From: Thiosocius sp942490985
GTDB lineage: Bacteria; Pseudomonadota; Gammaproteobacteria; Chromatiales; Chromatiaceae
DNA length: 64,000 bases
Assembly (NCBI GenBank): GCA_942490985.1
Contig: CALNYW010000002.1
Location: forward strand, 372,001 to 436,000
Direction of reading: 5' to 3'
Positions within the stretch are counted from its first letter, which is position 1. Every line of letters starts with the position of its first letter. A program made the translations under genes and the position numbers. This document shows, in pieces, positions 47,433-57,439 of this stretch. A model generated the notes under the pieces. It searched no databases. It was not told the origin of the DNA and saw only the letters and a program-made list of their open reading frames with translations.

Positions 47433-50400
47433 CTACATTGCGTGTTCGGTACTCAGCGACTGAGCCGCGCCGCCTGCGCTTCGTTCGACCTGGTCACAGG
47501 CGCGCCGCAGGATGGTCAGCTGCGGGTTCTCTGGGTCCGTCCTGTTTACTCGATCGAGATAGCGTCGGGCGCGCCGAATGTAACCGATGTCCCAGCCTTC
47601 ACGCTGCATGTAGGCGATCAGCGCATGTGCGCCCAAAAGGTCACCGGTCGTATCACGGTCTCCTGTCCTGCGGCGAGGTCGAAGAGGCGGATTGCCTCCA
47701 GGTAGTCCGGTTCGCGCAGTGCTTGCAAGCCCTGCTTGATCAAATCGAATGTTTCCGGGTCATCGGCAAAGGCCTTGGCCGGTACGACGAACCGGTTTGC
47801 AGGTCGCAGGCCTAAAGCCGCCAGTTGGCCTTGTAGGCCGATGGCGAGCATCGGCTGCGGCAGCTGTTCGAGAACGGACTTGACTCTCGGTGTGAAGTTG
47901 GCGGCCAGCAACGGAATGAGCCCCAGTGTCAGCGCGGTCGAGAAGGCCAGACCCCAGAAGATCGCCGTTGCGACGGGGCCCCACATCAGGCTCTCTCCGC
48001 CAAGACCCACCGCAAGCGAGAACAGCCCGGCCATTGTCGTGACAGTGGTGATGATGACTGGGACCACACGGCGGCGCGCGGCCAATACTACTGCCTGCGT
48101 TGGCGTCCAGCCGCGCGCCAAGCGGGCATTCGCGGCGGAAATGAGCACGATCGCATCGTTAACAGCGATTCCAGCAAGCGCCACGATGCCATACAGGGTG
48201 TACATGCTGAGCGGATTGTCACGATCAACAGACCGAAAATCACGCCGGTGAATGCCAGGGGCACGCTGACGAGCACGAACAGCGGCTGAACGTAGCTCTT
48301 GAACTGGGTGCCAAGGATCAAATAGATGATGCCGACGCCAATCGCGAACAGTACCACCAGCGACTCGACGCTTTCCTGGATCTCATCGAGTTCGCCGGAG
48401 AAATCGAGATCGATGTCTGGAAAATCACCAGCGTGGTCGCGCCAGACATTCTTCAGATAACGGTTGACGGCCGGTGTGTCCATGATGGCCTTGTCGAGGT
48501 CTGCTTCAACCGTGATCGCACGACGCAGATTATAGTGTTTGATGTTCTCAACGGTAGGCACTGTGCGAGCATGGACGAGTTGGGCCAGTGCGATCTCCCT
48601 CCCATCGTTCATGCTGATCGTGTTCTTTAGCAGTTTGTCGATGGCCTGCAGTTCGCGTTGGGAAGAGCGTACCCGCACCTCGATTTTATCGCCCAGGAAG
48701 TGAGTGTCGGCGGCGACTTCGCCGTCACTAAAAAGTCGCAGGGCCCGGATGACGCTGGTAGGCGACACGCCGCTGCGCACGATGGCGTCACCGTTGAGGC
48801 GCAGGCGCAGCTCCATACCGCCACGCGTGTCGTCGACGCTGATGTCGTTTACGGCGTCAACACCTGACAGTAACTTGACTACATGGTCTGCCGCTGCCCG
48901 GATGGCCGTTGGGTCATCGCCGCGAACCTTGACGCTGACCGGTTTGGATGTTGGCCGGGCCCCCGGACGTCGTCGGAGGAAGGTGATATTCTCGGCACCG
49001 GGAACGTCTAGCACGACGCGGCGCAGGCTATCGACCACGGGTCGTCGACCGAAGGTCTGTGTCGTGTCGTGCGTCCAAGTTGACAGAAGACTTGACCAGT
49101 ATCGGTCGCCGAAAAGCGGTTCTGTTTCGGAGAACTTGTTGGCCGGCGCAGGCTGCAATGTCGCCGACACGCCGCTGGATTCAGGGTGTTCCATCTCCTC
49201 AACCTTCAGTGGTAGGTTGCATGGTCTTGTTCAATCGGTACCGGCCGTAGCATCTCCACGTTGACATAGTGCAACCGCGAAGGTCCGTAGCGAAGAATCC
49301 GATTCGTACCAAGCCCAGTCGATACGAATCGCAAACGCGACGGCACGCGGAACACATCAGGGCATCAGACGCAGAGTGCCGACGTCGGCAATGAAATGGT
49401 GCGGCGCAGTGCGGCGATTAGGATCACGTGTAGTGCCGCCGTATCGACGTGGTAAGCCGGTTTCTCAGTCGTTGGGTTCGGGACTCCGTCTCCAGATCGA
49501 TATTCGAAGCGGCGACATGAGCCGGAAGAATCCAGAAGGCCTCGATCAGGCTGATCAGCAGTGCGACGGTGACAACTAGCGGCACAACGAACATGAACTT
49601 TCCCAGCACACCGGGCATCAGCATCAACGGGAGGAATGCGGCGATGGTTGTGAGTACAGCGGTGGCCACCGGAGCGGCCACCTCGCGCAGCCCTTCGACG
49701 GCAGCATCCAGAGCACGGAGTCCTGCACGGACCTTGTGTTGAATTGTCTCGACCACCACGACGGCATCATCGACCAGCATGCCAAGGCTGATCACGATGC
49801 CTAGCAGTACAACCACATTAAGCGATTGGCCAATGCTTTCTAGAAACCAGAATGTTCCGAACAAGACGAACGGTATGCCGAGACTGGTGAATAATGCGAT
49901 TTTCAGACCAAGAAACAACCAGGTGACGAGGAGGACGAGCGCGAGGCCGATTAGCGCGTTGCGCTCCATGATGTCGAGGCTACTCTTGATCACACTGGTG
50001 CGATCATCGAGCAGAGAAAGTTGGATCCCTTTATCGGCGACCAAGGCGTTCTTGCTTTCGATGTACTGTTTGATCTGTTCGACCAGTTCCAGCGTGTCGG
50101 CCGACGCCTCTTTGGCGACGGGGGGTCATCGCGGCTGGCTGGATTGATAGCCGGACGAGTTCAACGGGCATCGGCCCGGCCGCGGACGACGTCCGCGACT
50201 GTGCTCAGCGGTACCTCGCCCTGCTCGGTAAGTATCGGGATGGCGCTGAGGTACTGGGGATCGTTGGCAGTGCCTTCGACGCGCACCTGCCAACTGCTGT
50301 CTCCGATCACCAGGTTTCCAGCTGCAAGGTCGCGGAAATAAGACGACACCGTATCGGCAAGGTTGGTCGGTGGGACACGCAGGCCGACGAGTTTCGAGGG

Positions 50401-50964
50401 ATGGAATAGCACCTGCAGTTCCGGGTCGTGCTTACCGAGCGCTTTCGCCCGCCAGACGCCGGGCATACGGTCAAGGTCTTCGGTGGCTCGTTCGGCTTGT
50501 ATGCGCAGGGTTTCGTCATCGGCGAGACCGCTGACGACCACTAGGGCGGTCGGGAAGGCGTTGCCGGTATTGATCTCAACGATGTCAGGCTGTTCCGCCT
50601 CATCCGGTAGTTCGCCAAGCTTGTTTTGTACCTCGCGGCGTACGTCGGCGAGGCGACTGCGGAAGGTCTCATCGTCGATTTCATCAAAACGCACAAGAAT
50701 GCTGGACGCATCCTGCAAGCTGTTGCTCGAGATAAAACGAATATCGGCCACTTTCTCCAGCGCCTCTTCGAGTGGCTCGGTAACGCGCTTCTCGACATCC
50801 GACGCCGAGGCACCTGGAAGCGTGGTGGTGATGTTGACCCAGTTGAGATCAATGCTTGGGTCCTGTTCCCGTGGCATCTCGATGTAGGCGATGAGACCCA
50901 TCACGACAACGAGCAGAAAAGCCAAGTTGGCAAGTGCATGGTTTTGAAGAAGGCGCTTCAACAT
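47433..50964 (-). pseudogene. RND-family efflux transporter, multiple frameshifts
   Basis: From ATG 50964 (MLKRLLQNHALANLAFLLVV, first membrane helix) the protein shows the periplasmic porter domain (VTEPLEEALEKVADIRFISS), TM4 aspartates (GMLVDDAVVVVETI), a second porter half (NDISVDDTRGGMELRLRLNG) and late helices (LYGIVALAGIAVNDAIVLISAANARL). Five or more frame changes occur, near 50100, 49420, 49200, 48190 and 47630. After the last helices is an unusual C-terminal tail of about 130 residues, helical and TPR-like (QALREPDYLEAIRLFDLAAG). It begins 14 bases after the membrane-fusion gene and likely exports the cluster's product. Confidence 0.75.
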
Positions 50965-50979
50965 AATGGCGTGAAGCGA

Positions 50980-52058
50980 TCAGTCGACTAGCCGGACCGG
51001 ATCGCCGTCCTGAAGACTGTGTCGTCCCTCGAGAACTATCGGTGAGGTGCTATCCAGCGAGACCTTGGCAAATCGTCCTTCGCGGGCACCTTCGATTTGC
51101 CACGAAACGCGCGATTCCGTTATCTTCAAGAAATACGCCTAGTCGACCATCGCGGTTAACAAGGAGGCTAGGCGGGATATGCGTAGTCGAGTCCGACCAT
51201 ATCAACCTTCCTACAGCACCGGGCGCCACCTTCTTGTCAACCAGATCGAATCGCGCCTCGACACTTCTGATCTCGGTGTCCACGATTGGTAGCAGATTTT
51301 CGTAGACGCAAAGGGTAAGTCGCCTTGGGAGTGACGAACTGGACTTCGGTCCCGTACTTGAGACTCTCAAGGTCCGATTCCTGGATATTGGCCTGTACCT
51401 CGATGTTGTCGCTGTCGAGTAACCGGACCAGCTGTGTGCCCGGTGTTGCCAGTTCACCGATGCTGGCCAACCGACCGATCACGACCCCGTCGAACGGCGC
51501 ACGAACCTCGCATTTTTCGGTCCTTAGGTCGGCTTTGCGAAGCGCCGCCGAAAGGCGTTCCACCTCGGCCGTGCCCGCTGACTGATTGGCCCTGCGTTCA
51601 TCTAAACGATCTTTGGATATCGACTTCGCTTTTGACAGCGCCTGTGCACTCGCCATTTGGCTTTGGTAGAGACGCAGCTTAGATTCGGCCTGGTCGAGCG
51701 CTGCTTTGGCTATGGCTTGTTCTCTCCTGTAATCATCGCAAGCGATCGTGACCAAAAGGTCACCCGAAGTGACCTGATCGCCAACTTGAACCGGTATCTC
51801 CAGAATGACACCGCTGATCTCAGCGCTGATCACCGCATCGTTGATGCTGAGCTCCATGGCGGGTGCGGTTGTGTTGGGGGTTGACGGTGACTTCGCGCGA
51901 ATTTTTATCGCCTTGGTCATCACCGGTAAGAGGATCGGACAGCACTGCCGTCCGGATAGAACCAAAGCACGACGATGGCGACCGTAACGGCCGAAGCGAG
52001 CCGAAAGCGTATTTTGCTGAGCGACTTGGCTACACAGAGCATCAGGCATAGTTTTCAT
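50980..52058 (-). pseudogene. RND periplasmic adaptor (membrane-fusion protein), frameshifted
   Basis: About 355 codons. An N-terminal membrane/signal segment is followed by the biotinyl-lipoyl hairpin (ISGVILEIPVQVGDQVTSGDLLV), a coiled coil (AKAALDQAESKLRLYQSQMA) and the second lipoyl half (VRAPFDGVVIGRLASIGELATPG). Frame changes near 51310 and 51090 carry it through LRVYENLLPIVDTEIRSVEA and then VSLDSTSPIVLEGRH to a stop at 50980. Fourteen bases on, the RND gene starts, so they form a transport pair. Confidence 0.75.
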
Positions 52059-53036
52059 GCTCGATCAGGTCCGCAAGTGGTTTTCTCGTAGACCGCGCCG
52101 AAGGCGTTTCACCCCAACCAATACGCCCCATGAATACCCCACACCTTCCGCTGTCTCGGTTCCCATTACTGTTACCAGTCTGTCGCGTATTGCTGCGGCT
52201 TCTTCCAAAGCGGATTGTGTGGCAGTAAACGGCAGGTTGGTTTCGCTGTAACGTGCAAAGATCATAGGGGTCATTTCCGGTTGGTACTGCAGACCAAGGC
52301 CAGTGGCCTGCAACCACAGGCGTTGCATCGCGCGGCCGCCGGAGATGTAGTCTTCCAATTTTGCTAGAGGCTTGCTGGTTTGCAGGATGAAGTGCGCCCC
52401 ACACCGGAAGCCGGGCAGCAGGTCAAGCTGCAAGCGTGGCAACAGCGTTCCGGCGAAGTAGCGATTCAAGAAATCGACGCGCTGCCAGCTTTTCATGGCC
52501 CATCGCATGAGTTTCAGGCCGAGCGGGTCAAGTCCGACCGCTTTGTCCGGGATGCGGTCCTCGCTTTCGGTGGCATCCCACTCGATGATCCGACGATGGA
52601 CCTCGTAGGCCTCGCGAATGGTAAGACGAATCTTGGCGCTGTCGAATAACAATCGAGCCATCTTCCAGCGTTGCGAAGCGCTCTCTACCCAGGTGATCGA
52701 ATAATCGGCCCCGACGGATTGGGGCAAGCGCTGGACTTGATCTCGGGAGTCAGCGGCGTGGTCTTCAGCGGGCGGCGCTGTGTGACCCGATGTGGTATCC
52801 ACTCCACGAGCGGGTCACGCACCACATCGCTACTTTCGATGAGCTTCACATCAAACTTGGGTGGTGGGTCGGACGTATCTTCTTGCCGGAGATGGGGGGA
52901 TGGGGAGCGGGGGGGGATTGCGGGTGTCGCTCCCGTGGTTGGGTGTGGTTGAGGCTCGCTCAGGTCTGTTTTGCGCCGGTTGGCGGGGAGGTTGGCTGGG
53001 GTTGCTGGGTTGTTCGTCAAAGGGTTTCTCGCTCAC
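52042..53036 (-). pseudogene. Nitroreductase-like FMN protein paired with ThiF, frameshifted
   Basis: A GTG at 53036 overlaps the ThiF stop (GTGA). The first 55 residues are Pro/Arg/Asn-rich and disordered; then come LIESSDVVRDPLVEW, SASQRWKMARLLFDSAKIR, ISGGRAMQRLWLQATGLGLQ, MIFARYSETN and MGRIGWGETPSARSTRKPL, the conserved blocks of the nitroreductase branch associated with ThiF-like enzymes (as in MoeY-like proteins). At least three shifts are needed: in the G/C homopolymers near 52900, near 52730 and near 52150. The reading ends at 52042, overlapping the adaptor start. Confidence 0.65.
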
Positions 53037-53923
53037 TTCAGTTTTGCTCTCGCCACTTGTAGCACGAGCTTAAGCAAGGGATTGTTCATACCGCCGGGCC
53101 GCCAGGTTTTCGCCAGCTTGTTGCGATAGGCATCGAAATGCAGGCCCCAGGGCGCGGCGGGTACCTTGCCGCGACCGAGCAGAATCTTCAGCGCCATCGA
53201 TCCCATCACGCCGGCCGCGAGATCGCAGCCCATCGGGGTTGATGGGCCTTTCTGGTGATCGAAATCGGCGCTGCTGGGATCGACCAGGTAATTCATCTGC
53301 AGCATCGCCGGTGACAGGCCGACGAGAAAGCGCAGCAGCTTCTCATGGGTGTCGTGGCCCGCGGTGCGGAAATACTGCTCGAAGGTCATCTGGCCGGGCA
53401 TGAACGCGAGGAAGGCGGTGCCCATGCCGAGTGGTGCGGCGGTGATCGCCGGGATGTCTCGTTCAGCACAGGCCGCGAAGACCCTCTCGCGGACATCGAT
53501 GACGAAAAAATCCAGCCCGTCGACATAGAGATCGGCGCCGTCGAGGAAGCGGTCGAGGTTTGCCTCGTTGACGCCTTGTTCGAATAACCCGAGTTGGCAA
53601 TCGGGGTTGATGGCGGTGGCGAGCTCCGACAACACGTCGATCTTTTCCCGCCCGACCGAGTTCATGTCGGCACCGAGCTGCCGGTTGAAGTTGGCGACGT
53701 CGAAAACATCAAGATCAGCGATATTGAAGTTCTGGATGCCAAGGCGGGCCAGCGTCAGCAGATGCCGGCCGCCGACACCGCCGAGCCCGGCGATCGCGAC
53801 GCGCTTGCCGCGCAGGATCTGCTGCTCGTCGCGCGTGACCCAGCCGATGTTGCGCGAGAAGGCGGTGTCGTAATCGAATGCGACGTTGGGCGTAACGTTG
53901 GTGTTGCTTGCGTCTGCCGTCAT
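53033..53923 (-). CDS. ThiF/MoeB/E1-like adenylyltransferase
   Basis: A 296-residue E1-like enzyme with the ATP-binding Rossmann loop AGLGGVGGRHLLTLARLGI near residue 45 and the acidic/Arg segment DLDVFDVANFNRQ near 72. It lacks the paired CxxC zinc sites of MoeB and ThiF and has only three cysteines, so it may adenylate a carboxylate without sulfur transfer. Intact. It overlaps the upstream acyltransferase by four bases (ATGA) and the downstream nitroreductase by three, so all three are translationally coupled. The chemistry is unknown; a small-molecule or peptide carboxylate substrate is an inference. Confidence 0.85.
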   Translation of the reverse strand: MTADASNTNVTPNVAFDYDTAFSRNIGWVTRDEQQILRGKRVAIAGLGGVGGRHLLTLARLGIQNFNIADLDVFDVANFNRQLGADMNSVGREKIDVLSELATAINPDCQLGLFEQGVNEANLDRFLDGADLYVDGLDFFVIDVRERVFAACAERDIPAITAAPLGMGTAFLAFMPGQMTFEQYFRTAGHDTHEKLLRFLVGLSPAMLQMNYLVDPSSADFDHQKGPSTPMGCDLAAGVMGSMALKILLGRGKVPAAPWGLHFDAYRNKLAKTWRPGGMNNPLLKLVLQVARAKLK

Positions 53924-54675
53924 TCGCTTGAATACAGTTCGTCGCGGATCACGTCGTACAGCTCGCGCAGATGGGTGTTCATCGTGGTCAGCGCCGATTG
54001 GGTGGTGATGAAGTAGGGCGCCCGGTTGCCATGGTACTCGATGTCTTCACCGGCACGTTCGAAATGGATGCCGGAGCGACCCATGAGGCGCGGCAGAAAC
54101 GGCTCCATCATCGCGAAAACGTTGGTGTAGCCGGTATGTTCGGTAATGGCCGTAGCGGCGAGGTAGGCCGATACCGCGATCAGCGGCAGTGTGCGGCGTT
54201 CCTGCGCTGTGAAATCAATCTGTTCGACGTGACCGAAGCGGGTCAACCGCTCTTGCGGGCCACGACGACGGAAGGCGCCGTCGACTGCCAGGCGGGAGAT
54301 TTCGCAGACCGTCGATCGGTCCAGTGACAACGACTCCACGAACGCTTTGTCGACGCTCTCGCCACAGAATTTCTCGAACGGCAGTTGATAATCTGCGGGC
54401 GTCAGTTGTGCCGGCACCATGCGCACGCAGCCTGCGGCGCGACCGGTCTCACGGTGCATGACCAGCGCGTGGACAGAATGCGCGTCGTACTCATCGACCT
54501 CCAGCTGATCCGGGCTGTCTTCGGGGTTTTCATAGCCGAATTCTTCGCAGTAGACCCGGTAGCGAATGCCCTGAGCTTCTCTCAGCATTTGTTCGTTTTC
54601 GACGAGCGAGACGGAGAAATACCGGTCAAAATTGGCCGCAATGCTGTCGCTGGATGCGCTGGGCTTGGTTTGCAT
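53920..54675 (-). CDS. PEP-CTERM/exosortase system-associated N-acyltransferase
   Basis: A 251-residue GNAT-fold protein of the TIGR03694 type, related to LuxI-type autoinducer synthases and N-acyl amino acid synthases (FeeM). Marks are LREAQGIRYRVYCEEFGYENPE, a central CEISRLAV before the acetyl-CoA-like loop, and FLPRLMGRSGIHFERAG near the end. It probably joins an acyl-ACP chain to an amino-acid amine. ATG 54675 has a GGGAG site; a GTG four codons earlier is weaker. First gene of the minus-strand operon. Confidence 0.85.
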   Translation of the reverse strand: MQTKPSASSDSIAANFDRYFSVSLVENEQMLREAQGIRYRVYCEEFGYENPEDSPDQLEVDEYDAHSVHALVMHRETGRAAGCVRMVPAQLTPADYQLPFEKFCGESVDKAFVESLSLDRSTVCEISRLAVDGAFRRRGPQERLTRFGHVEQIDFTAQERRTLPLIAVSAYLAATAITEHTGYTNVFAMMEPFLPRLMGRSGIHFERAGEDIEYHGNRAPYFITTQSALTTMNTHLRELYDVIRDELYSSE

Positions 54676-55020
54676 CGCTTCTCCCACCTATTCTGACCAA
54701 TCCCTAAAGTTGCGGGGCCAGGTTGCCGCTGAGGTTACCCGACACTGCCGGACGGCCCCACAGCAGATGTCGGCTGACGCGGCGGTTTCATAAGCATTTC
54801 GGTGAAAAAAACCAAAAAACAGAGGGTTAGCGTGGTTTTTGTCTGGGTCGCTGATCGGAATAGTCCCGATTCTGTAGACCACATCACGCTTAATGGCTTC
54901 GCACCTTGAGCCCGTATTGCCTACGAATTAAAACACTAAAGCGCATACCCTGCTTGATCCGCATAGCAGTCGCGCTTTTGGAAGATGTTATCTTCGGTTC
55001 CTAAATATAGGATGCGAAAT
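54676..55020. other. Divergent intergenic region between two acyltransferase genes
   Basis: These 345 bases hold no gene. They must contain two divergent promoters. I looked for a sigma-54 -24/-12 pair like that at 42581 and found none with correct GG-N10-GC spacing. The AT-rich segment GAATTAAAACACTAAAG (54927-54943) may be part of the promoter for the plus-strand gene. Confidence 0.4.
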
Positions 55021-55884
55021 ATGTTCGACGAAAACTTCCGTGTCTGCTTTGCCGATACCGAGCTGGGTGTTGCGCTGCACCAACGCATTCGCTACCAGGT
55101 CTTTTGCCTGGACAAAGGTTTTGAGAACCCCGAGGAGTTTTCCGCGGCGCGGGAAACGGATGCCTGGGACGACCGCTCCGCACATTTTGTTGTTCAGAAT
55201 AGGAGAACGCGCCAATGGGTGGCCGCGACCCGCATCGTGATGCCGCGCGAGGGCGAACATCTCCCGGTTGATGATCTGGGGGTGTTCGAACGTCACCGTC
55301 TGGAAGAGTCGGCTTCCCGCATCGGTGAGGTATCCCGCTTCTGCATCATCAACAACCGCGCGCAGGATATCGATCTGCCGGAAGGCGTCGTGGCCGGGCC
55401 AAACTCGTTGGCGGCCTGGGGTATCGGGGCCATCGGCAGCAGTCAGCAGTTCGAGGTGACACTCGGGATGATCAGGACGATCATCATCTTTTCTCTGAAG
55501 CGGGACATTGAGTTCAGCGTGATGTTGATCACCAATGCGTTTGCGCGACTGCTTCGCAAACTCGGCGTCAGCCTGCATCAGGCGGGTCCTGCCACGGAGC
55601 ATCGTGGCGTCCGCACGGCCTACCTGGTGAACATGCGCGAGAGCGCTTTGTCGATGTCGCGTAAGTCTTCGGCGATCCGTGACTTGCTGAGGCGCTCCCG
55701 CCATGCTTATGTGCGCGTCTCTTCGGTGGCCGAAGATGACGCGGTTGATAACGTCAGCGAATTCTCTCCCGATCACTCGTTGTTCAACGAAACCGTGTTC
55801 CGCGAGTCTGTGCTTCTTCCCGCTGAACAAGACTCGGGGTTGAGTATGGACACGAGCGAACTCGCTCGCATCGGTGGACGTTAG
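55021..55884 (+). CDS. Second PEP-CTERM/exosortase system-associated N-acyltransferase
   Basis: A 287-residue relative of the divergent acyltransferase, with IRYQVFCLDKGFENPEEF, SAHFVVQ, RIVMPREGEHLPV, IGEVSRFCIINNR and LLRKLGVSLHQAG. The C-terminal 80 residues extend beyond the catalytic fold and are Ser/Arg/Asp-rich. ATG 55021 is taken as start, with GGA eight bases upstream; an in-frame ATG at 54985 has a poorly spaced site. It is intact, and the relic at 37616-38211 is closer to this copy than to the one at 53920. It probably makes a different acyl-amino acid, or uses a different acyl chain. Confidence 0.85.
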   Translation: MFDENFRVCFADTELGVALHQRIRYQVFCLDKGFENPEEFSAARETDAWDDRSAHFVVQNRRTRQWVAATRIVMPREGEHLPVDDLGVFERHRLEESASRIGEVSRFCIINNRAQDIDLPEGVVAGPNSLAAWGIGAIGSSQQFEVTLGMIRTIIIFSLKRDIEFSVMLITNAFARLLRKLGVSLHQAGPATEHRGVRTAYLVNMRESALSMSRKSSAIRDLLRRSRHAYVRVSSVAEDDAVDNVSEFSPDHSLFNETVFRESVLLPAEQDSGLSMDTSELARIGGR

Positions 55885-56236
55885 TTGAACACAAGCCCGG
55901 ACCTGCGCCCTTTTCTGGCTGCGTCGGCCCGAATCGGTGATAGATAACGCTCATATTCCTCCGACCGCTCCCGACCGAAGTGTCGTGGATCGCCGTCAGT
56001 GTCGGGCATGCTGTGGCTGCCATCGATATATCGGGCTCAGCCTGACCCCCCACGATCGTCCAGTGCAGTGCACATCATGCGTACCGTGATGAGGGTGGGC
56101 GTCCCGGCCTCACGGGTCAGTATGTGTTTCGGTGGGCACGCTGCAATAGAAGGGGCGAAAAGCTCGAGTTTCTCGGCCGAACCTGACCTTTCTTGCCCTG
56201 ATCGGTTGTAGCAAGGAGCCTGAGCTCCCCCGAGTA
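55885..56236. other. Intergenic region with a diverged GTGTCGTGG-type repeat
   Basis: No gene in 352 bases. The stretch 55966-56010 (ctcccgaccgaagtgtcgtg and what follows) resembles sequences at 58405 and 63095 that precede REP-like hairpins, so it is a decayed repeat copy. Nothing else is recognised. Confidence 0.45.
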
Positions 56237-56650
56237 TCAGTTGAGTTGCCTGGAGATCGCTGACGCGAACTGGCGAAAGTCATCCAATCGTCGACTACAG
56301 ATGTCATGCACGATCGCCCAGTCGACCTTGTCGTAGTTGTGGACTGCGATGTTGCGGAAGCCAACCGCCTGCCGTAGCTTGCTTGCGAGTTTGTTATCGA
56401 GGATCTCGAGTTGCGCAAGCTTGCTCAGCGCATCACCCATTGTGGCCGGCGCAGTTTCGTCCGATGCCGAGATCAGATGACTGGCGATATCGACGCACAG
56501 TTGAATACTGCGTGTCAGATTCAAAACAATGATGTCTTGCAGATCGGCATCACTGCCCAGTTGCGCTGGCTCGGTCGGGCACTTCTCAGCGATGCGCGCA
56601 ATGCAGTACCGCAGTGTCTCGAGTTTCTGATCGATCAGGACTCGATCCAT
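56237..56650 (-). CDS. hepT: HepT-like toxin (DUF86 ribonuclease)
   Basis: A 137-residue HEPN protein with the RX4HXY active motif (RNIAVHNY) near residue 103. HepT cleaves RNA and is silenced when its partner MntA modifies the motif tyrosine with AMP. It overlaps the mntA gene by 16 bases, the usual organisation of the type VII system. Confidence 0.88.
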   Translation of the reverse strand: MDRVLIDQKLETLRYCIARIAEKCPTEPAQLGSDADLQDIIVLNLTRSIQLCVDIASHLISASDETAPATMGDALSKLAQLEILDNKLASKLRQAVGFRNIAVHNYDKVDWAIVHDICSRRLDDFRQFASAISRQLN

Positions 56651-57036
56651 CGTGCCCTTCTCTCGGCCAGAATACGTTGCCGGTAGGGTAGAAAGTCGGC
56701 TGCATCGAACAGATGCCGCGTGATGAGTTGGGCATAGCGGGTATCGTCGCCAAGGATGCGCCTGCCTTTCAGCACCTCGCCAAGCAACGGCTCGCCGACC
56801 GTACGCAAGTCGATTAAGTCGACGGGCCGACCCAAACGGTCGGCAAGATCGCCGATCAGTTGGACCTGCATCTCGGTAGACAATGGTTTCTCTGCCAAAA
56901 CGGCGAGGTCCAGGTCGCTGTCTGCTGTGGCGGTGCCTTGCGCAAGGGAGCCGAACAGGATTGCCAGCTTCACCTCGGCGTAGTTATCCAGAACCTCGGT
57001 GATCGCGGATTCAGTGGCGGTTAAATCTTTGGTCAT
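56635..57036 (-). CDS. mntA: MntA-like nucleotidyltransferase antitoxin
   Basis: A 133-residue minimal nucleotidyltransferase with the motif GSX10DXD (GSLAQGTATADSDLD) near residue 29. It should transfer AMP to HepT and neutralise it. It is longer than stand-alone MNT proteins because of a C-terminal helix (YAQLITRHLFDAADFLPYRQ) as in MntA of HepT pairs. It is transcribed first in the pair. Confidence 0.88.
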   Translation of the reverse strand: MTKDLTATESAITEVLDNYAEVKLAILFGSLAQGTATADSDLDLAVLAEKPLSTEMQVQLIGDLADRLGRPVDLIDLRTVGEPLLGEVLKGRRILGDDTRYAQLITRHLFDAADFLPYRQRILAERRARWIES

Positions 57037-57439
57037 GGCGCAAGTCTAGCGCGTAACGCGTTGGTCGAGAAAAGCGAGAACGGGTCGTTACAGGTGATTC
57101 TCATTTGCCACCGACGCCCTTTCCTTTATGACATTCCTTCGCTGCGCTCAGAATGACGGGATATCTTTGTTCGTGTTTCAGTCGTTGGCTGCCGTCGACC
57201 TGTCCGGCACATCCGAATTCACGTGCTGCATCGTCATAGCGAGCTGCGAAGCACCGTGTTGATCTCTGGGAGATTGCTTCGTCACATTGTTCCTCGCAAA
57301 GACGGTTCGGCAGGGCAGGTCTTCGCGAGTCGCGAAGCGGCGCGGCGATCTCGATGAGATTCCTTTACTGAACTATTCCGGGCTTCCTCCCCTGCACCCT
57401 ATGAGCCAGCTGAGCCTTAGTTTAGGTATGTGGTCTTTC
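57037..57439. other. Intergenic region, no gene seen
   Basis: About 400 bases with no credible coding sequence. The segment ATTCCTTCGCTGCGCTCAGAATGAC (57126-57150) is a short sequence commonly dispersed in proteobacterial genomes; nothing else is recognised. Confidence 0.4.
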
